Shown here one piece after another: positions 10,624 to 21,519 of a stretch of DNA of 64,000 nucleotides; position 1 is the stretch's first letter; every line of letters starts with the position of its first letter. The DNA comes from Cryptomeria japonica (Eukaryota; Streptophyta; Pinopsida; Cupressales; Cupressaceae). The notes under the pieces are model-generated. The model did no database searches, was not told where the DNA came from, and saw only the letters and a list, made by a program, of their open reading frames with translations. Location of the stretch: contig NC_081409.1 in assembly GCF_030272615.1 (NCBI RefSeq), forward strand, positions 19,036,260 through 19,100,259. Direction: 5' to 3'. Both the position numbers and the translations under genes were made by a program.

Positions 10624-11828
10624 TCAAATTTTGATCAATGCCCAACTTCTTAAACTTTGCTCAAGCACCCATGTAGCTTCAGCATCATCCATACCCCGCC
10701 ATTTGATTAGGTGCTCCCAATAGATTTGATGCCTTGGCTTCTTAGCAATCCTTGAAGTCAATACCTTTTCAGCCTTTGGATTTGGTTTTGCTGGTAATTG
10801 AAGGTTGTTTGCATCATCTGATACCTTTGAGTGACTGCAATCTGAACCTTGGATTGGTCCTTTGTAAGCAACTAAGTCTGCTATGTTGAAAACCAGTGAC
10901 AATCCTATGTCACTAGGTAGGTCCACCTTGTATGCATTTTCTCCATACTTGGCTAGAATGGCACATGGACCCAACCTTCTCATTTGCAACTTGTTAGGTA
11001 CTCCTTGCTGTAGCCTTGCTTTGTTTAGGTGCACCATGACAATATCTCCTACTTGGGATTGTAGGTTCTTCCTTCTCTCATCAACTTTTTGCTTGATCTT
11101 ACTTGTGTTCTCTATTAATGCTTGCTTGACTGATTCATGTACCTCCTTCATTGACTAAGCAAAGTCTTTTGCATATCCACTTCTTGTTGTTGCATTACCT
11201 AAGTCTCTTAGCTCCAAAATACCCCTTGGGTGAACACCATAGACCACTTCAAAAGGTCTCTTGCATGTGGTTCTATTTATTGTGTCATTGTAAGCATATT
11301 CATCTTGTGATAGCACTTAATCCCATGTCTGACCATACTCTTTGGTAAGGCACCTCAATAAGTTTCCCAAACTCCTATTAACCACTTCGGTCTGCCCATC
11401 TATTTGTGGATGGTACGCTGATCCAAAAGATAGGTTGGTGCCAAGCTTTTGCCAAAGTGTTTTCCAAAAATGACTCATGAACTTTGAGTCTCTATCTGAA
11501 ACAATGCTCATGGGTAAACCAGTATCCATATCATTTCCTTGAAGAACAAATGAGCTATTTGGCATGCATCATGAGTAGTCTTGCAAGGTACAAAGTGGGC
11601 CATCTTACTAAATCTGTCCACAATGACATAAATGCTGTCAAATCTCTGCTTTGTCCTTGGTAAACCTACTACAAAGTCCATACTAATGCACTCCCAAGGT
11701 CTATTTGGTATGGGAAGAGGTTGGTATAAACCAGCATTTGAAGAAAGGCCCTTGGCCTTTTGGCAAATAATACATGTCTCCACATACTTTTTCACATCTT
11801 GATTCATCCTAGGACAATAATAATACAT
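10624..11828 (-). pseudogene. chromovirus integrase plus C-terminal chromodomain
   Basis: Begins in the zinc-finger part (CIICQKAKG) and runs into the catalytic core: first Asp in SMDFVVGLP (about 11690), second in IVSDRDSKF (about 11490), Glu in YHPQIDGQTEVVNR (about 11390), so the D-D-E set is present. The frame breaks near 11510-11565 and again near 11300 and 11155. The last segment (11151-10624) holds the GPCAILAKYGENAYKVDLP region and ends with a chromodomain-like YWEHLIKWRGMDDAEATWV, which in this family directs integration to heterochromatin. A single in-frame TAG at 11829-11831 separates it from the RNase H region. Confidence 0.88.
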
Positions 11829-13325
11829 CTAAACCAACTCTTGAGTCCTATTGACTCCAAAATGACCACTAAGGGTGCCATTATGCTTCTCTTGTTTGAG
11901 ATTTTCTCTCATTGATCCTCTAGGCACACAAAGTTCTCCACCCCTAAACAATAGTCCATCTTGCAAGGTAAAATCTGAATACTCACTATGAAAATGATTT
12001 TGGTATTCTTTGCACACCTTGTAGGCATTTGAGAAGTCTTCATCCTTCGGGTATAGGTCTCCAAAACTGTCAACACCTATGCTCCTTAACATAATTTCTT
12101 GGACTGTCAAGAGTCTTCTGCTCAATGCATTAGCAACCCAGTTTAACTGTCCTTTTTTGTGCTTGATTGTGAATGTGTAGGCTTGCATGTACTCCACCCA
12201 CTTCATGTGTTTGTGACTAAGTTTGTCTTGTGAGTTTAAAAATCTCAAAGCTTGGTTGTCTGTATAGACTACAAATTCCTTAGGAAGGAGATAGTGTATC
12301 CACTTCCTCAAAGCCTGCACTAAAGCATATAATTGCAAGTCATAAGAGGAGTATTTCCTCTTTGCATCACTTAGCTTCTCACTATGGAAAGCTACTGGTC
12401 TTTCTTCTTGGCTTAGGACAACACCTACTGCAACATTGCTTGCATCACATTCCACTGTGAAGAGTTTCTCAAAACTAGGCAACACTAACACTGGTTGAGT
12501 AGCTATCTTCTCTTTCAAGGTTTCAAAACATCCATTTGCTTTTTCATTCCATTGAAACTTTGCCTTCATTCCACCTCTAATGGTGTCCAACATTGGTGTA
12601 CATATAGCACTAAATTGCCTAATGAACTTCCTGTAGTACTGAGCTAGTCCATGGAAGCTTCTTACCTTTGTTGTTGACTTAGGAGTAGGCCAATTTACTA
12701 TGGCTTCAACCTTGCTGGGATCCATCTTGAGGTTTCCTTGAGATAACACAAACCCAAGGTAAACCAACTCCTTCTTAACAAATTCACACTTGTCCAAGTT
12801 CATGGTTAGCTTCTCTTCATACAATCTTTGTAACACATTTTGCAAATGATTAATATGATCTGCTATATCCTTACTGAAAATGAGAATATCTAGATATACC
12901 ATCACAAATTTACCTATGAAGTCCTTCATCACCTCATTCATGAGTCTCATGAAGGTGCTTGGAGCATTGGATAAGCCAAATGGCATTACAATCCATTCAT
13001 AAAGATCCTCTGTTGTCTTGAATGCAGTTTTCCATTCATCCTCCTTAATCCTAATTTGGTGGTATCCACTTTTAAGGTCAATCTTGGTAAAGTATTTGGC
13101 TTCCCCTAAACAATCCATTAGGTCTTCTATTCTAGGAATTGGAAACCTATATCTGACGGTGATCCTATTTATAGCTCTAGAGTCAGTGCACAATCTCCAA
13201 GTACCACCTTTCTTTGGGGCTAACACGGTAGGTACAACACAAGGGCTAATGCTTTTCCTAGTTAGGCCTTGGTCTAAAAGCTCTTGGATTTGCTTGGAAA
13301 TCTCAACATTTTGTTGGGGAGTCAT
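11829..13325 (-). pseudogene. chromovirus reverse transcriptase and RNase H
   Basis: A 498-codon open stretch. Reverse transcriptase: KKGGTWRLCTDSRAIN, FTKIDLKSGYHQIR and VMPFGLSNAPSTFMRLM are intact, but the catalytic YLDD box reads YLDI (about 12884-12901), one aspartate codon deleted, so polymerase activity would be lost. RNase H: FTVECDASNVAVG and VVYTDNQALRF keep their Asp residues. The usual Glu of the D[LK]ELYALV segment is Gln (YDLQLYALV, about 12325-12350), and the terminal VADALSRR is VANALSRR. It ends within the integrase zinc finger (SGHFGVNRTQ). Confidence 0.92.
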
Positions 13326-13333
13326 TTTGTAAG

Positions 13334-13874
13334 CTACCTTGTTAGGTAAGGATGCCCGAGAATAAAGTCTATTTGATGGCTTATGGTTCTTTTAGGAGGT
13401 AAGGTGGCTGGTTGTCCATCACTCACTATGCCTTTGAACTTCTTCAATATGTATTGAACCTCTATTGGCAAATATGGCTGCTCTTTCTTGTCTTCCTCTT
13501 TAGGCTTCATTACTAATGCAAATCCTATACCTTCACCTTCCTCAAGTGTCTTCAATAATTGTTTTTCACTCACCAAAACAACATTAGGACCTGCTGCCCT
13601 CTTTTTACCTTCCTCAAGGATAGATTGGATCTTGAATGTGACTCCATATTTCTTGAATGAGTATGCATTCTTGGCTCCATCATGAATAGCTTGTCTATCA
13701 AATTGCCATGGTCTTCCTAATAGAAGATGGCATGCATCCATGGGTAGGACATCACATAACACTTTGTCCTTATACCTCCCAATGGTAAAATCCACCCATG
13801 GTTTCTCATTGACTAGGAGATGTTGGCCTTTGTTTAACCAAGTGACTCTATATGGGTTGTTGTGAGGTATCCTT
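13334..13874 (-). pseudogene. chromovirus protease to RT linker
   Basis: Reads WVDFTIGRYKDKVLCDVLPM then ACHLLLGRPWQFD, the typical second half of a gypsy aspartic protease, followed by a variable linker and PTISHQIDFI-like sequence leading to the reverse transcriptase. It is shifted by one frame relative to the RT stretch that starts at 13325. Its N-terminal half, with the catalytic DSG, lies at about 14960-15030, beyond the inserted solo LTR. Confidence 0.85.
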
Positions 13875-14939
13875 TGTTAGGTCCCGGAGACAACTGAGAG
13901 GGGGGGGGGGGGGTGAATCAGTTGTCAAATAAATTCAAACCAAAAACAACTTAACCAACTTAATGCTTAATACCGGTAAACTAGTTAAGTATGCCGGTAG
14001 ACAGTGTTAACAGTTAATTGCTATATCAGTAAGGATTAATGCATGAAACATAAACACAAAGTCATCCACAACACATAACACCAATATTTGTATGTGGAAA
14101 CTCTGTAAGGGGAAAAACCACGGTGGGAAACCTTACCCACAATCAGATGATACTACTGCAGATAGTAAGTGTACATAAATAGGGTCTGCACATGTAGAAA
14201 GGCCAATAGCCTAGAGCTCACTACTCAATCACAAAAAGGGAGTCACACTGACTACAATTGGATGGTTAAATCCAATAAGAATGTACTGCACAAAATAGCA
14301 TCTTCATATGCTGGATTCAGTACTGATGTAATGCTAATATGCTTCCACAAAAACCTAGCTTCACCTTCAAATGATGTCTTCGTGTATAGCTCTGCTTAAT
14401 CTCGCATATACCTTCTCACAATTCTTTTTCGCATTCCACATTCGATCTTACAAATAAGATCTTACATTTATACCATAAGCTAAGACCAATTTTAGTAGGT
14501 CGGCTCTACAAGATATTACAATAAAACATTTTACAAACAATATAATATTTGATGTAATAACTGATTAAACATGTCGGCTTAAAGAATTACAACAATAATT
14601 AATCATCTCCATAGTGTGCCATGCTGATCTGGAAAAGATAAGCCTGCCGGTGTAACCCTAGGTAACCCTGGACCTATTTGCCGGTAAAAGCAAATGTGCA
14701 AATATGAATATACAAATGATTAATTCTTCAAAATAAATTTTCCACACGATGTCTTCGACATTACCAAGTGTCTTCCATATCATTCCAAGTGTCGGTGATC
14801 ATTATATCCTGTCGGTGAACCATATACTAGTAATTGTGCAATAGTTACTTGCTTGCCGATGAATGCTGCTGGATCTCCAAAGTGCTAGTGTTCTAGTAGG
14901 TGTTGACATCAATGACAAAACCATACCAAAATACCAACA
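13875..14939 (-). mobile_element. solo LTR nested in the chromovirus protease
   Basis: A 1,065-bp LTR of the same copia-type group as 523-1913, in reverse orientation (plus-strand ends TGTTAGG and CCAACA). Imperfect 5-bp target copies are TCCTT (13870-13874) and ACCTT (14940-14944). Removing it rejoins the two halves of the protease reading frame. It contains the conserved CCACGGTGGGAAACC block, a TCACTGAC-type block and a 16-G run near 13899. There is no internal region, so it is solo. Confidence 0.85.
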
Positions 14940-16300
14940 ACCTTTGCAATTTAAGCTTACTCACTACCTCTTCTGACACAATGTTGTCTGTTGACCCTGA
15001 ATCAATGATCACTTTGCAGACTTTGTCCATTATCTTGCATTTGATCCTAAACAATGACCTCCTTTGGCTAGGCTCTTCTTTGACAGGTTCTTTTGTCAAA
15101 GTTCTTCTTATCATCAAGTTGTCACCTACCTCTAATTCTAAGGCAACCTCTGAAGTCTTGCTGCTTGAAGTCTCTTCTCGAAGGTAGTTCACTCTCCTTT
15201 CACTATTCCGTGATGATGATCCCTTCTCTGGACACCTATATGTTGGATGACCAAGTTGGTTGCAATGGTAACACTTCATTGTTGCAAAATATGAGGAATC
15301 TCTACCTTGTCCACTAGACCTTCCTCTAAAACCACTGTTTGACCCCCTTCCTCTATTGAACCCTCCTTTACCAGTGCCACTTTCTTGTTGCTCAGTGAGT
15401 TTAGACTCACATTGTGTTCTTTGTTCTGAACTTCTTCCTCCAAAGCCTCCCCTATGGCCTCTATTTTCTTTCCCTCTACCTCTGCCCCTATTACTACTTG
15501 AATCATGTTTTCTTTTTAGTTTTTCTTCCTCTTTAAGAGCAAGTTGATAGCTTTGATGAACTGTCTTTGGGATCATTAGACTGAGTTCCTCTTGGATGTT
15601 CCACCGTAGTCCATTTAGGTACCTAGCAACTTTGAGACTCTCTTCTTCCACCGCATGAGATCTAAGACTAATTTTATGGAACTCCTCTGTATAACCACTC
15701 ACATCAAGGTCTTTTTGTCTTAGGTTTTGTCTCTTCCTATGAATCTACACTTCATAGTCATCAGGGAGATAGACTTCTTTGATTTTGACCAACATCCCTT
15801 TCCAAGAAGAGATGGGTGTTTGCCCATTTTCTTTCTCTCATCTTGCACAAATTTCCACCATGTGAGAGAAGATCCTCTCATCCTAGACTTGGCCACTTTA
15901 ACTCTTTGGGCTTCAGTTATGCCTTCACATTCAAAATAGTTCTCCATGCCTTCTATCCATTATAGAACCACTTCTGCTTCCATCTTACCAGTAAACAATG
16001 GCAATCCTTCTAGTGATTTACCACTTGAGGCCTTCAATGCCTCTAGGAAAGGTTCTTGTTCTAAGACAGGATCAGGTTCAAGTACTTTGTCAATCTCTGA
16101 CACCTCTTACCCTTCCCTTATGCTCCTTCAACCTTTACCAACACTTCATCTGCCTTGGTTTCAATCTCATCAAGCTTACTTTCCAATTCAATCAACTTCT
16201 CCTTCAGGAGTCTATTTTCTTCCTCCCAATCATCCACTTTCTTTGCCAACTCTGAATTGGCCACCATGTTGTTGTCTCCTATAGATTCCACTGAGGACAT
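14940..16300 (-). pseudogene. chromovirus gag and protease N-terminus
   Basis: The ATG at 16300 lies 27 bp after the primer site and opens a coiled-coil segment (about 55 codons) that ends in a stop near 16118. Gag core continues in other frames: FTGKMEAEVVL, GMENYFECEGITEAQRVKVA (15947-15720), then YTEEFHKISL to the arginine/glycine-rich tail (15702-15300). A zinc knuckle of CCHC form, CYHCNQLGHPTYRC, is at about 15240-15285, and the aspartic protease motif VIIDSGSTDNIV at about 14970-15010. There are at least three frame breaks. The reading frame is cut at 14940 by the nested LTR. Confidence 0.88.
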
Positions 16301-16326
16301 CTACTCACCTAGCCCAAATCTTATAG

Positions 16327-16338
16327 GCTCTGATACCA
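16327..16338 (-). promoter_or_regulatory. primer-binding site, initiator tRNA-Met
   Basis: Element-strand TGGTATCAGAGC, complementary to the 3' end of plant initiator tRNA-Met, three bases from the 5' LTR edge. Confidence 0.9.
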
Positions 16339-16341
16339 ATT

Positions 16342-17969
16342 TGATGGGGTTCACCTAGCTTGCTCACACTTCACCTAGTTGGTGTTGCTCAATTCCACCA
16401 ACCTCTCCAGGTCTAGCTATGATCCAAGACCTCTAAGTCCTTATCAATCTCTTCTAGGGATTGCTTCTTGCCAATCTCAAGGTGTTTGCAACAAGTGTTT
16501 AACTAGGAACACTACCAATTCAAAGTGTTCCCCATATGCTCTTTCTTGCTATCTTGACTTCAACTTGTCAATTCACCCCCATACTATTGTGAGTTGTTGC
16601 AGAGGTGTGGAGGTGGATTTTAACATGAAATGAATTCCATTTGGGTCTATTTGTGGTTTGCATCCATAATTCTTCCTATCGATTTCACCATTTTTCCTAG
16701 AAAAGGGCTACAAGGAATGAGCCCCTATTAGGTCTCCAAAATCTGGTTTTCTAGGGTTTAGAAGAAAATGGTCCAAAAGACCCTACAACAAGGTTGGTTT
16801 TTCTTCAAACACTCACCTATCCCCAAGTGATTTTGGTGGTTTTGGTTTCCCAACTCTCCGTACAATGCCCTAACCCAAAAATGATGGTTTTGAAGGGTTT
16901 CTAGGCCTCCTAACCGACAGTGAGTGATAAAATTAGTGAAATGGGCATCTAAAAGTCTTTTCAAGGCTTCTCCTTGCAATGGAAACTCTGTATGGACTTC
17001 ATGGACCTCTCCAAATGATTTGTTTATGGTTTTGTGTTCACCTCTGCACTAAGCACTCAAATTTCACCCTGTCTTCTCTAGCCGGGTTGCTCCTGGACTC
17101 GCCTAGAACAAGGTGGTAGCCATATCAAAAACCACTTCCAAAACTTCTCCCTGCATATGTACACTCTAAAAGTGGTTTCCTTCTATGTCCCAATAGGTCG
17201 TGATGGTAGCACAGAGGTATTTTATGGGGCAACCATTTTACAAGAAATTGCTATATACAAGCCAAAACTGGCTGATTGAAAACAAAACTATGAAAACACT
17301 AACACGTACTAACTAAAAATCTTGAAATGAAATAAATGACTCTGAAATAGACCAAAGAAACTCAATCCATAACTAGATCAATGGATTCAATCCATTTGTA
17401 GTCACATTGTAAGCAAAATGAGCCAAAAACAGTGCTAACAGTCCGAAAATGAGTAGTTTCAGATTTTCGATCATACAAAAACAAACTTCCAACCTTGGTA
17501 ACCATGAAAGAGGAGGTTCTTATAGTCTTCCCCACATGTGGAGGCATTATAGGGCACTGTGCTATCCCTAACTCCATCACTAATCACTTTTAGGACAAAA
17601 GTTGTCATGACAACTTTTACAACTTTTCATTTTTTTTCTTTGTCAACCTATGAAACCTATTTCAAGTCATTTCTCATGAATTTTTAAGAATTCCTAAGAC
17701 CATACTAAACCTCTCTAATGCTCACACCAAGGTATGCTAGTTTTGACCATCAAGAAGGTCAATTTCCTACTCAAACTACTACCTATGCACAAAATACAAA
17801 CCTAGGAAGAAAACTAACTCAACTAGGCCTACACTTGACTCAAAACAAACATCACACTCACTCTTTGGATCCTCCTAGAGTCCTTATTAGAAACCTAACT
17901 TGGCTAAGGTCAGTACAAGCCAAAATTGTGAAAAGACTATAAGCCTAAGTCCTAGGTGCTCCTGCACCA
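16342..17969 (-). repeat. 5' LTR of chromovirus
   Basis: Plus-strand ends TGATGGGG and CTGCACCA. Same length as 8957-10584, and followed by the ATAAA target copy at 17970-17974. Confidence 0.92.
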
Positions 17970-18215
17970 ATAAACCAATACATTGCATTTTGTTTTGGTA
18001 CCCAATCATTGGGTACCTTGTAAATAGTAGATTATTGTTCTTGATTCTTGCTCCCGTTCTTAGAATAGTAGAAACTTGAATTGTAGAGGGAATGCACTTT
18101 CCCTCACCATTACTTGTTGCTTCTTCAACCTCCTCTTCATAAAGATGTCAGATTATTAGTAGACTCATTTTGTATCATATACTCTTTCATCGAAAACATG
18201 TCTAATGTAAGTTTA
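17970..18215 (-). pseudogene. GULLO last-exon pseudogene 2, upstream portion
   Basis: Continuation of 8275-8956 beyond the chromovirus. It matches the intact gene from about 22200 to 22420: the start of exon 3, its acceptor region (TCTTCATAAAG against TCTACAGAAAG) and about 40 bp of intron 2 (ATCATATACTCTTTCAT). The homology ends at about 18210. No exon 1 or 2 copy is present. Confidence 0.85.
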
Positions 18216-18780
18216 TATTCAAGCATTTCGATTCAGATTTCAATTTCTAATTCATCATTATTGTAGGGTTGATCCCCAACTTGGGGTTTGACTAAGGCAA
18301 ATCCCTATACAACCTCAAACACCACTTTCTTCTCTTGTGTGCAGATTCAAGTTTAGCTATATAGGCTCTCGACAAAGACCAAACATGGGAAAGTGCTTAG
18401 GACATGGAGACAAAGGAACTCTCTAAATTTCATCAGGAATCCTTTGGACAAGGGGTTTTGGGAGCCATTGTCCTAGACAAGGGCATTTGTGCTTCCTTGT
18501 CTTCCCAGTTCAAGCTCAAATTTGATAGGAAGCATGCACATGGTCTTAGAGTTTTAGATCCAGTTCAGTGCTAAAAAATTCTCTAGTTGGATAGTGGTGC
18601 CCAAGCACCATTATCCCACATTTCCAAGACCATATTTTAGACATAGGTTCCTCTTTGCATCCCCTTTCTAGATCTAGGTTTGTTTTGTGATTGTAAGTTT
18701 TGCATTTACTTGTTTATGTTGTTTATTGTAAATTTTGCACCTTCTAGCCCTAATTCTCACATCCAATTCACATCCTTTCA
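18216..18780. other. LTR-like remnant, otherwise unassigned
   Basis: Contains a CAACTTGGGGTTTGACTAAGG segment followed by CTCTTGTGTGCAGATTC (18270-18350), similar in layout to the LTR at 50730-50815 (AACTGGGGTTTGACCTAAAGG, TGTGTAGGTTGCAG). It is probably a decayed LTR of the same broad group. No reading frame recognised. Confidence 0.35.
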
Positions 18781-19488
18781 ATTACTCATTTTGAACTCAA
18801 CCAAGGAGTACTGAATTCACCTTGTGCTCACCCCTTCCCTAATAAGTTTGAGGTTGAGCCTATTGAGTTCATTCTCCTTCTAAGAGTGATTATTGTGAAA
18901 TAGGTAAATTAATTCCTAGTTTGCATGCATAAACTAGTGAAATCTATTTCCATACAATACACAACCCAAAAAGTGGCACTCTTCATCACCTCCTTAACCC
19001 TCCTCCCCTAATTTCAATTACTCATTTTCAACTCAACCAAGGAGTACTGAATTCACCTTGTGCTCACCCCTTCCCTAATAAGTTTGAGGTTGAGCCTATT
19101 GAGTTCATTCTCCTTCTAAGAGTGATTATTGTGAAATAGGTAAATTAATTCCTAGTTTGCATGCATAAACTAGTGAAATCTATTTCCATACAATACACAA
19201 CCCAAAAAGTGGCACTCTTCATCACCTCCTTAACCCTCCTCCCCTAATTTCAATTACTCATTTTCAACTCAACCAAGGAGTACTGAATTCACCTTGTGCT
19301 CACCCCTTCCCTAATAAGTTTGAGGTTGAGCCTATTGAGTTCATTCTCCTTCTAAGAGTGATTATTGTGAAATAGGTAAATTAATTCCTAGTTTGCATGC
19401 ATAAACTAGTGAAATCTATTTCCATACAATACACAACCCAAAAAGTGGCACTCTTCATCACCTCCTTAACCCTCCTCCCCTAATTTCA
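18781..19488. repeat. 236-bp tandem triplication
   Basis: Three consecutive copies with a 236-bp period (starting 18781, 19017, 19253). By eye they are identical except for a G/C change near the start of copy 1. Each copy includes CCAAGGAGTACTGAATTCAC and a palindromic GCATGC. No coding potential. The near-identity points to a recent event, or to an assembly artefact, in an otherwise strongly decayed neighbourhood. Confidence 0.95.
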
Positions 19489-19489
19489 A

Positions 19490-20440
19490 TTAGAATTAGA
19501 ACAATAATTCCACTTTACCATCATGACCATGAGTTGCAATGCCTCTTGAAACTCAAGTATCCTCTCCAATATAATGAAATATGATAAATATATAGTCTCT
19601 ATAGGATTCAAAAGCTCCTTAGAGAAGGTGTTAAAAGTTGCATGTAAAGTGTGGTGTATATAGAGTAAACATTTGCACATCTCTAGCATTATTAATTACC
19701 TTTTTGTTCTAAGTATTTTTCCCATGTCATTAAGTACATTATTCATGGCATTCACATAACAATGGTTACACCAAATATACTTATATGAGACCAAAATAAG
19801 TTTCCTTATACATTTGTGCACATTTGATGTACATATGATAGTACTTGCACCATGTTCTCTAGTCCAACCTCCTCACTAGTATCTCTAAGGATTTGGAACT
19901 AGAAATCAACTTTCTTATGGTACCATACATAAATACTTGGCCGAAGTGCCCTTTTTACATGTGATCATGATGTTGTTTTGTTGAACATGGTTGATATCCA
20001 TCCACCCATCCCTAATCATGTTGCATCTAATACTGACTTAATTAGCCTTCATTTTTCTCCATTAAAATATTAATCTTGGAATAATTCTTGTCCAAGACTG
20101 TTTTCCTCAATTTTGTCTCCCCTAGTTGCATAAATGATGGTCCTCCTTTTATTATTATTTAATAGATTCCTTATAATAAGGAGAGTGGGCTACATGAAAT
20201 GGAATATCATTGCCAAAGAGTAACTTTTCAATGACATCATCTACTTCATTCATATTTTACATATTGAATAACTTTATACCCATGTTCTTAGCATCATCAA
20301 TAGTCATTCTACATTTCCCCTTAGGCTCTCTTACCCCTAAAAGGGATGGAAACACATAAATAAAATGAACTCATGGATCTTGAGAAGTTCTAGTACTAGT
20401 AGGATTAGGACCCCTCAATAAAAGAGTAGAAGGTACAAGT
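19490..20440 (-). pseudogene. hAT-family transposase pseudogene (DUF659 type)
   Basis: Minus-strand frames in family order: a VDDVIEKLLFGNDIPFHVAH segment followed by SPYYKES (about 20180-20250; consensus AxARFFYDxGIPFNxxxSPYY), a stretch near 19860 that may match the VQVVTDNASN region, an NHCYVNAMNNVLNDMGKI segment (about 19720-19780; consensus CAAHCLDLMLEDIGKI), and an NFITLERILEFQEALQLMV-like stretch (19500-19600). It has many frameshifts and stops. It is truncated on its 3' side exactly where the 236-bp triplication begins. Such genes encode cut-and-paste DNA transposases; this one is dead and no terminal inverted repeats were found. Confidence 0.75.
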
Positions 20441-20943
20441 GTTTGGTCATTGCTACAATACCAAATTTTATTTATTTTGATTGTTGAAGTGATAATTCCT
20501 AACATACTCTTACACCTATTTGGAAACAAAGATGTACACTAAATTTTGTAATATTACCTTGAATTTAAGTTGATATAAATGACATCTTGAAAACCTACCT
20601 AGTGCCTTTAATTACTATATTTATGCCCATTTCATTAAAAAATATACATATCAACCAATCAATAACATCTCTAAATATTTCTTCTAATTTCTATATATTA
20701 AGGTTAAATAAAAGTAAAAATAATAAAACAATTTACATAATATTGAACATGTAAGATTTATCAATGTCTATTGAAAGTCAAATGGATCGAAATTTAAGGA
20801 TTTGTGGGGCAAGACTTTGTGGGTGTAGTTCTCTGCCACCTTTCTTTTTTGTTTGAATATAATACTATTATCTTTTTTTAAATAAAATAAAATAATAAAT
20901 ATTAAAAAAACAAAAACAAATGAAATAAATAATATTGACTTAT
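20441..20943 (-). repeat. 3' flank of intact GULLO (unit D of the duplication)
   Basis: From about 20625 this is the best-preserved member of the duplicated flank: ATTTCATTAAAAAATATAC, AACATCTCTAAATATTTC, AAGTCAAATGGATCG, GACTTTGTGGGTG, TACTATTATC. 20441-20624 has no recognisable content. Confidence 0.65.
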
Positions 20944-21391
20944 TATAGGGGAAAGGACCTAGTAGTTGTGCACCCTAACTTTGCGCTTCTCAAAATCTTA
21001 TTTGGAAATTTCAAATCACTTCGATTTTTTTACAGTAGCTTACTTGGCAAGTCCCCTGCTTATAACTAAGGTTTTAGGGCCACATCATCAAATATGATGC
21101 CACATCAGCATGCTTTTTGCCAAGGTGTCCAAAACAGCCCCCCAAAAAAGTGAGACCAATAGGCGTGCAAAAGAGACCCCAATAGTTGTGCAGCTGACAT
21201 GGCATCACCTGATTGGTTACTTTTTACAATATTAGTACATTTCTTAACAACTGTTGGTACATTTCCTAACAACTGTTGGTACATTTTTGTTTCAAACAAT
21301 AGGTTTTATTTGTTCAATTTTTGGAACAAAAGATATCAACAATCCTCACAACAATTGGTACATGCTCAACTACTGGATCCTTTCCCCTATA
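20944..21391. mobile_element. MITE-like element with terminal inverted repeats
   Basis: A 448-bp insertion relative to unit C of the duplication. The ends are inverted copies: TATAGGGGAAAGGACCTAGT at 20944 and, on the opposite strand from 21391, TATAGGGGAAAGGATCCAGT, with homology extending a few bases further (AGTTG-GCA). There is no transposase. Inside, CAACTGTTGGTACATTT is repeated in tandem. The target duplication is not clear because the site is TTATTATA-rich, so the superfamily is open (PIF/Harbinger would suit a TTA target). Confidence 0.75.
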
Positions 21392-21519
21392 TTAATAATT
21401 GCATAATGTGATAGTTACATTACAGCATTGCTATTCTTGCCACCAATCTTCAAACCTCTATTAAGAATTATTATTGAAGATGAGATCCTCATCTCTCAAT
21501 CTCTGAGTTCTCTGATTCA

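Larger units (their letters stand above)
8957..17969 (-). mobile_element. Ty3/gypsy chromovirus inserted in GULLO pseudogene 2
   Basis: A complete 9,013-bp LTR retrotransposon in minus orientation. LTRs are 8957-10584 and 16342-17969, both exactly 1,628 bp. The target duplication ATAAA is at 8952-8956 and 17970-17974. The primer site for initiator tRNA-Met (complement of GCTCTGATACCA) is at 16327-16338, and a purine-rich tract at about 10585-10597 adjoins the 3' LTR. Order on the minus strand is gag, protease, reverse transcriptase, RNase H, integrase, chromodomain, as in chromoviruses. It is inactive: every domain has frame breaks and it carries a nested solo LTR (13875-14939). The LTRs differ by roughly 4 per 100 by eye in the first 350 bp. 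Confidence 0.93.

Noticed and set aside
13890-13920. Long G runs (also near 39882) as G-quadruplex regulatory sites
   Set aside because: They sit in the same LTR position in several copies, and run length may be a sequencing artefact; no independent evidence of function.
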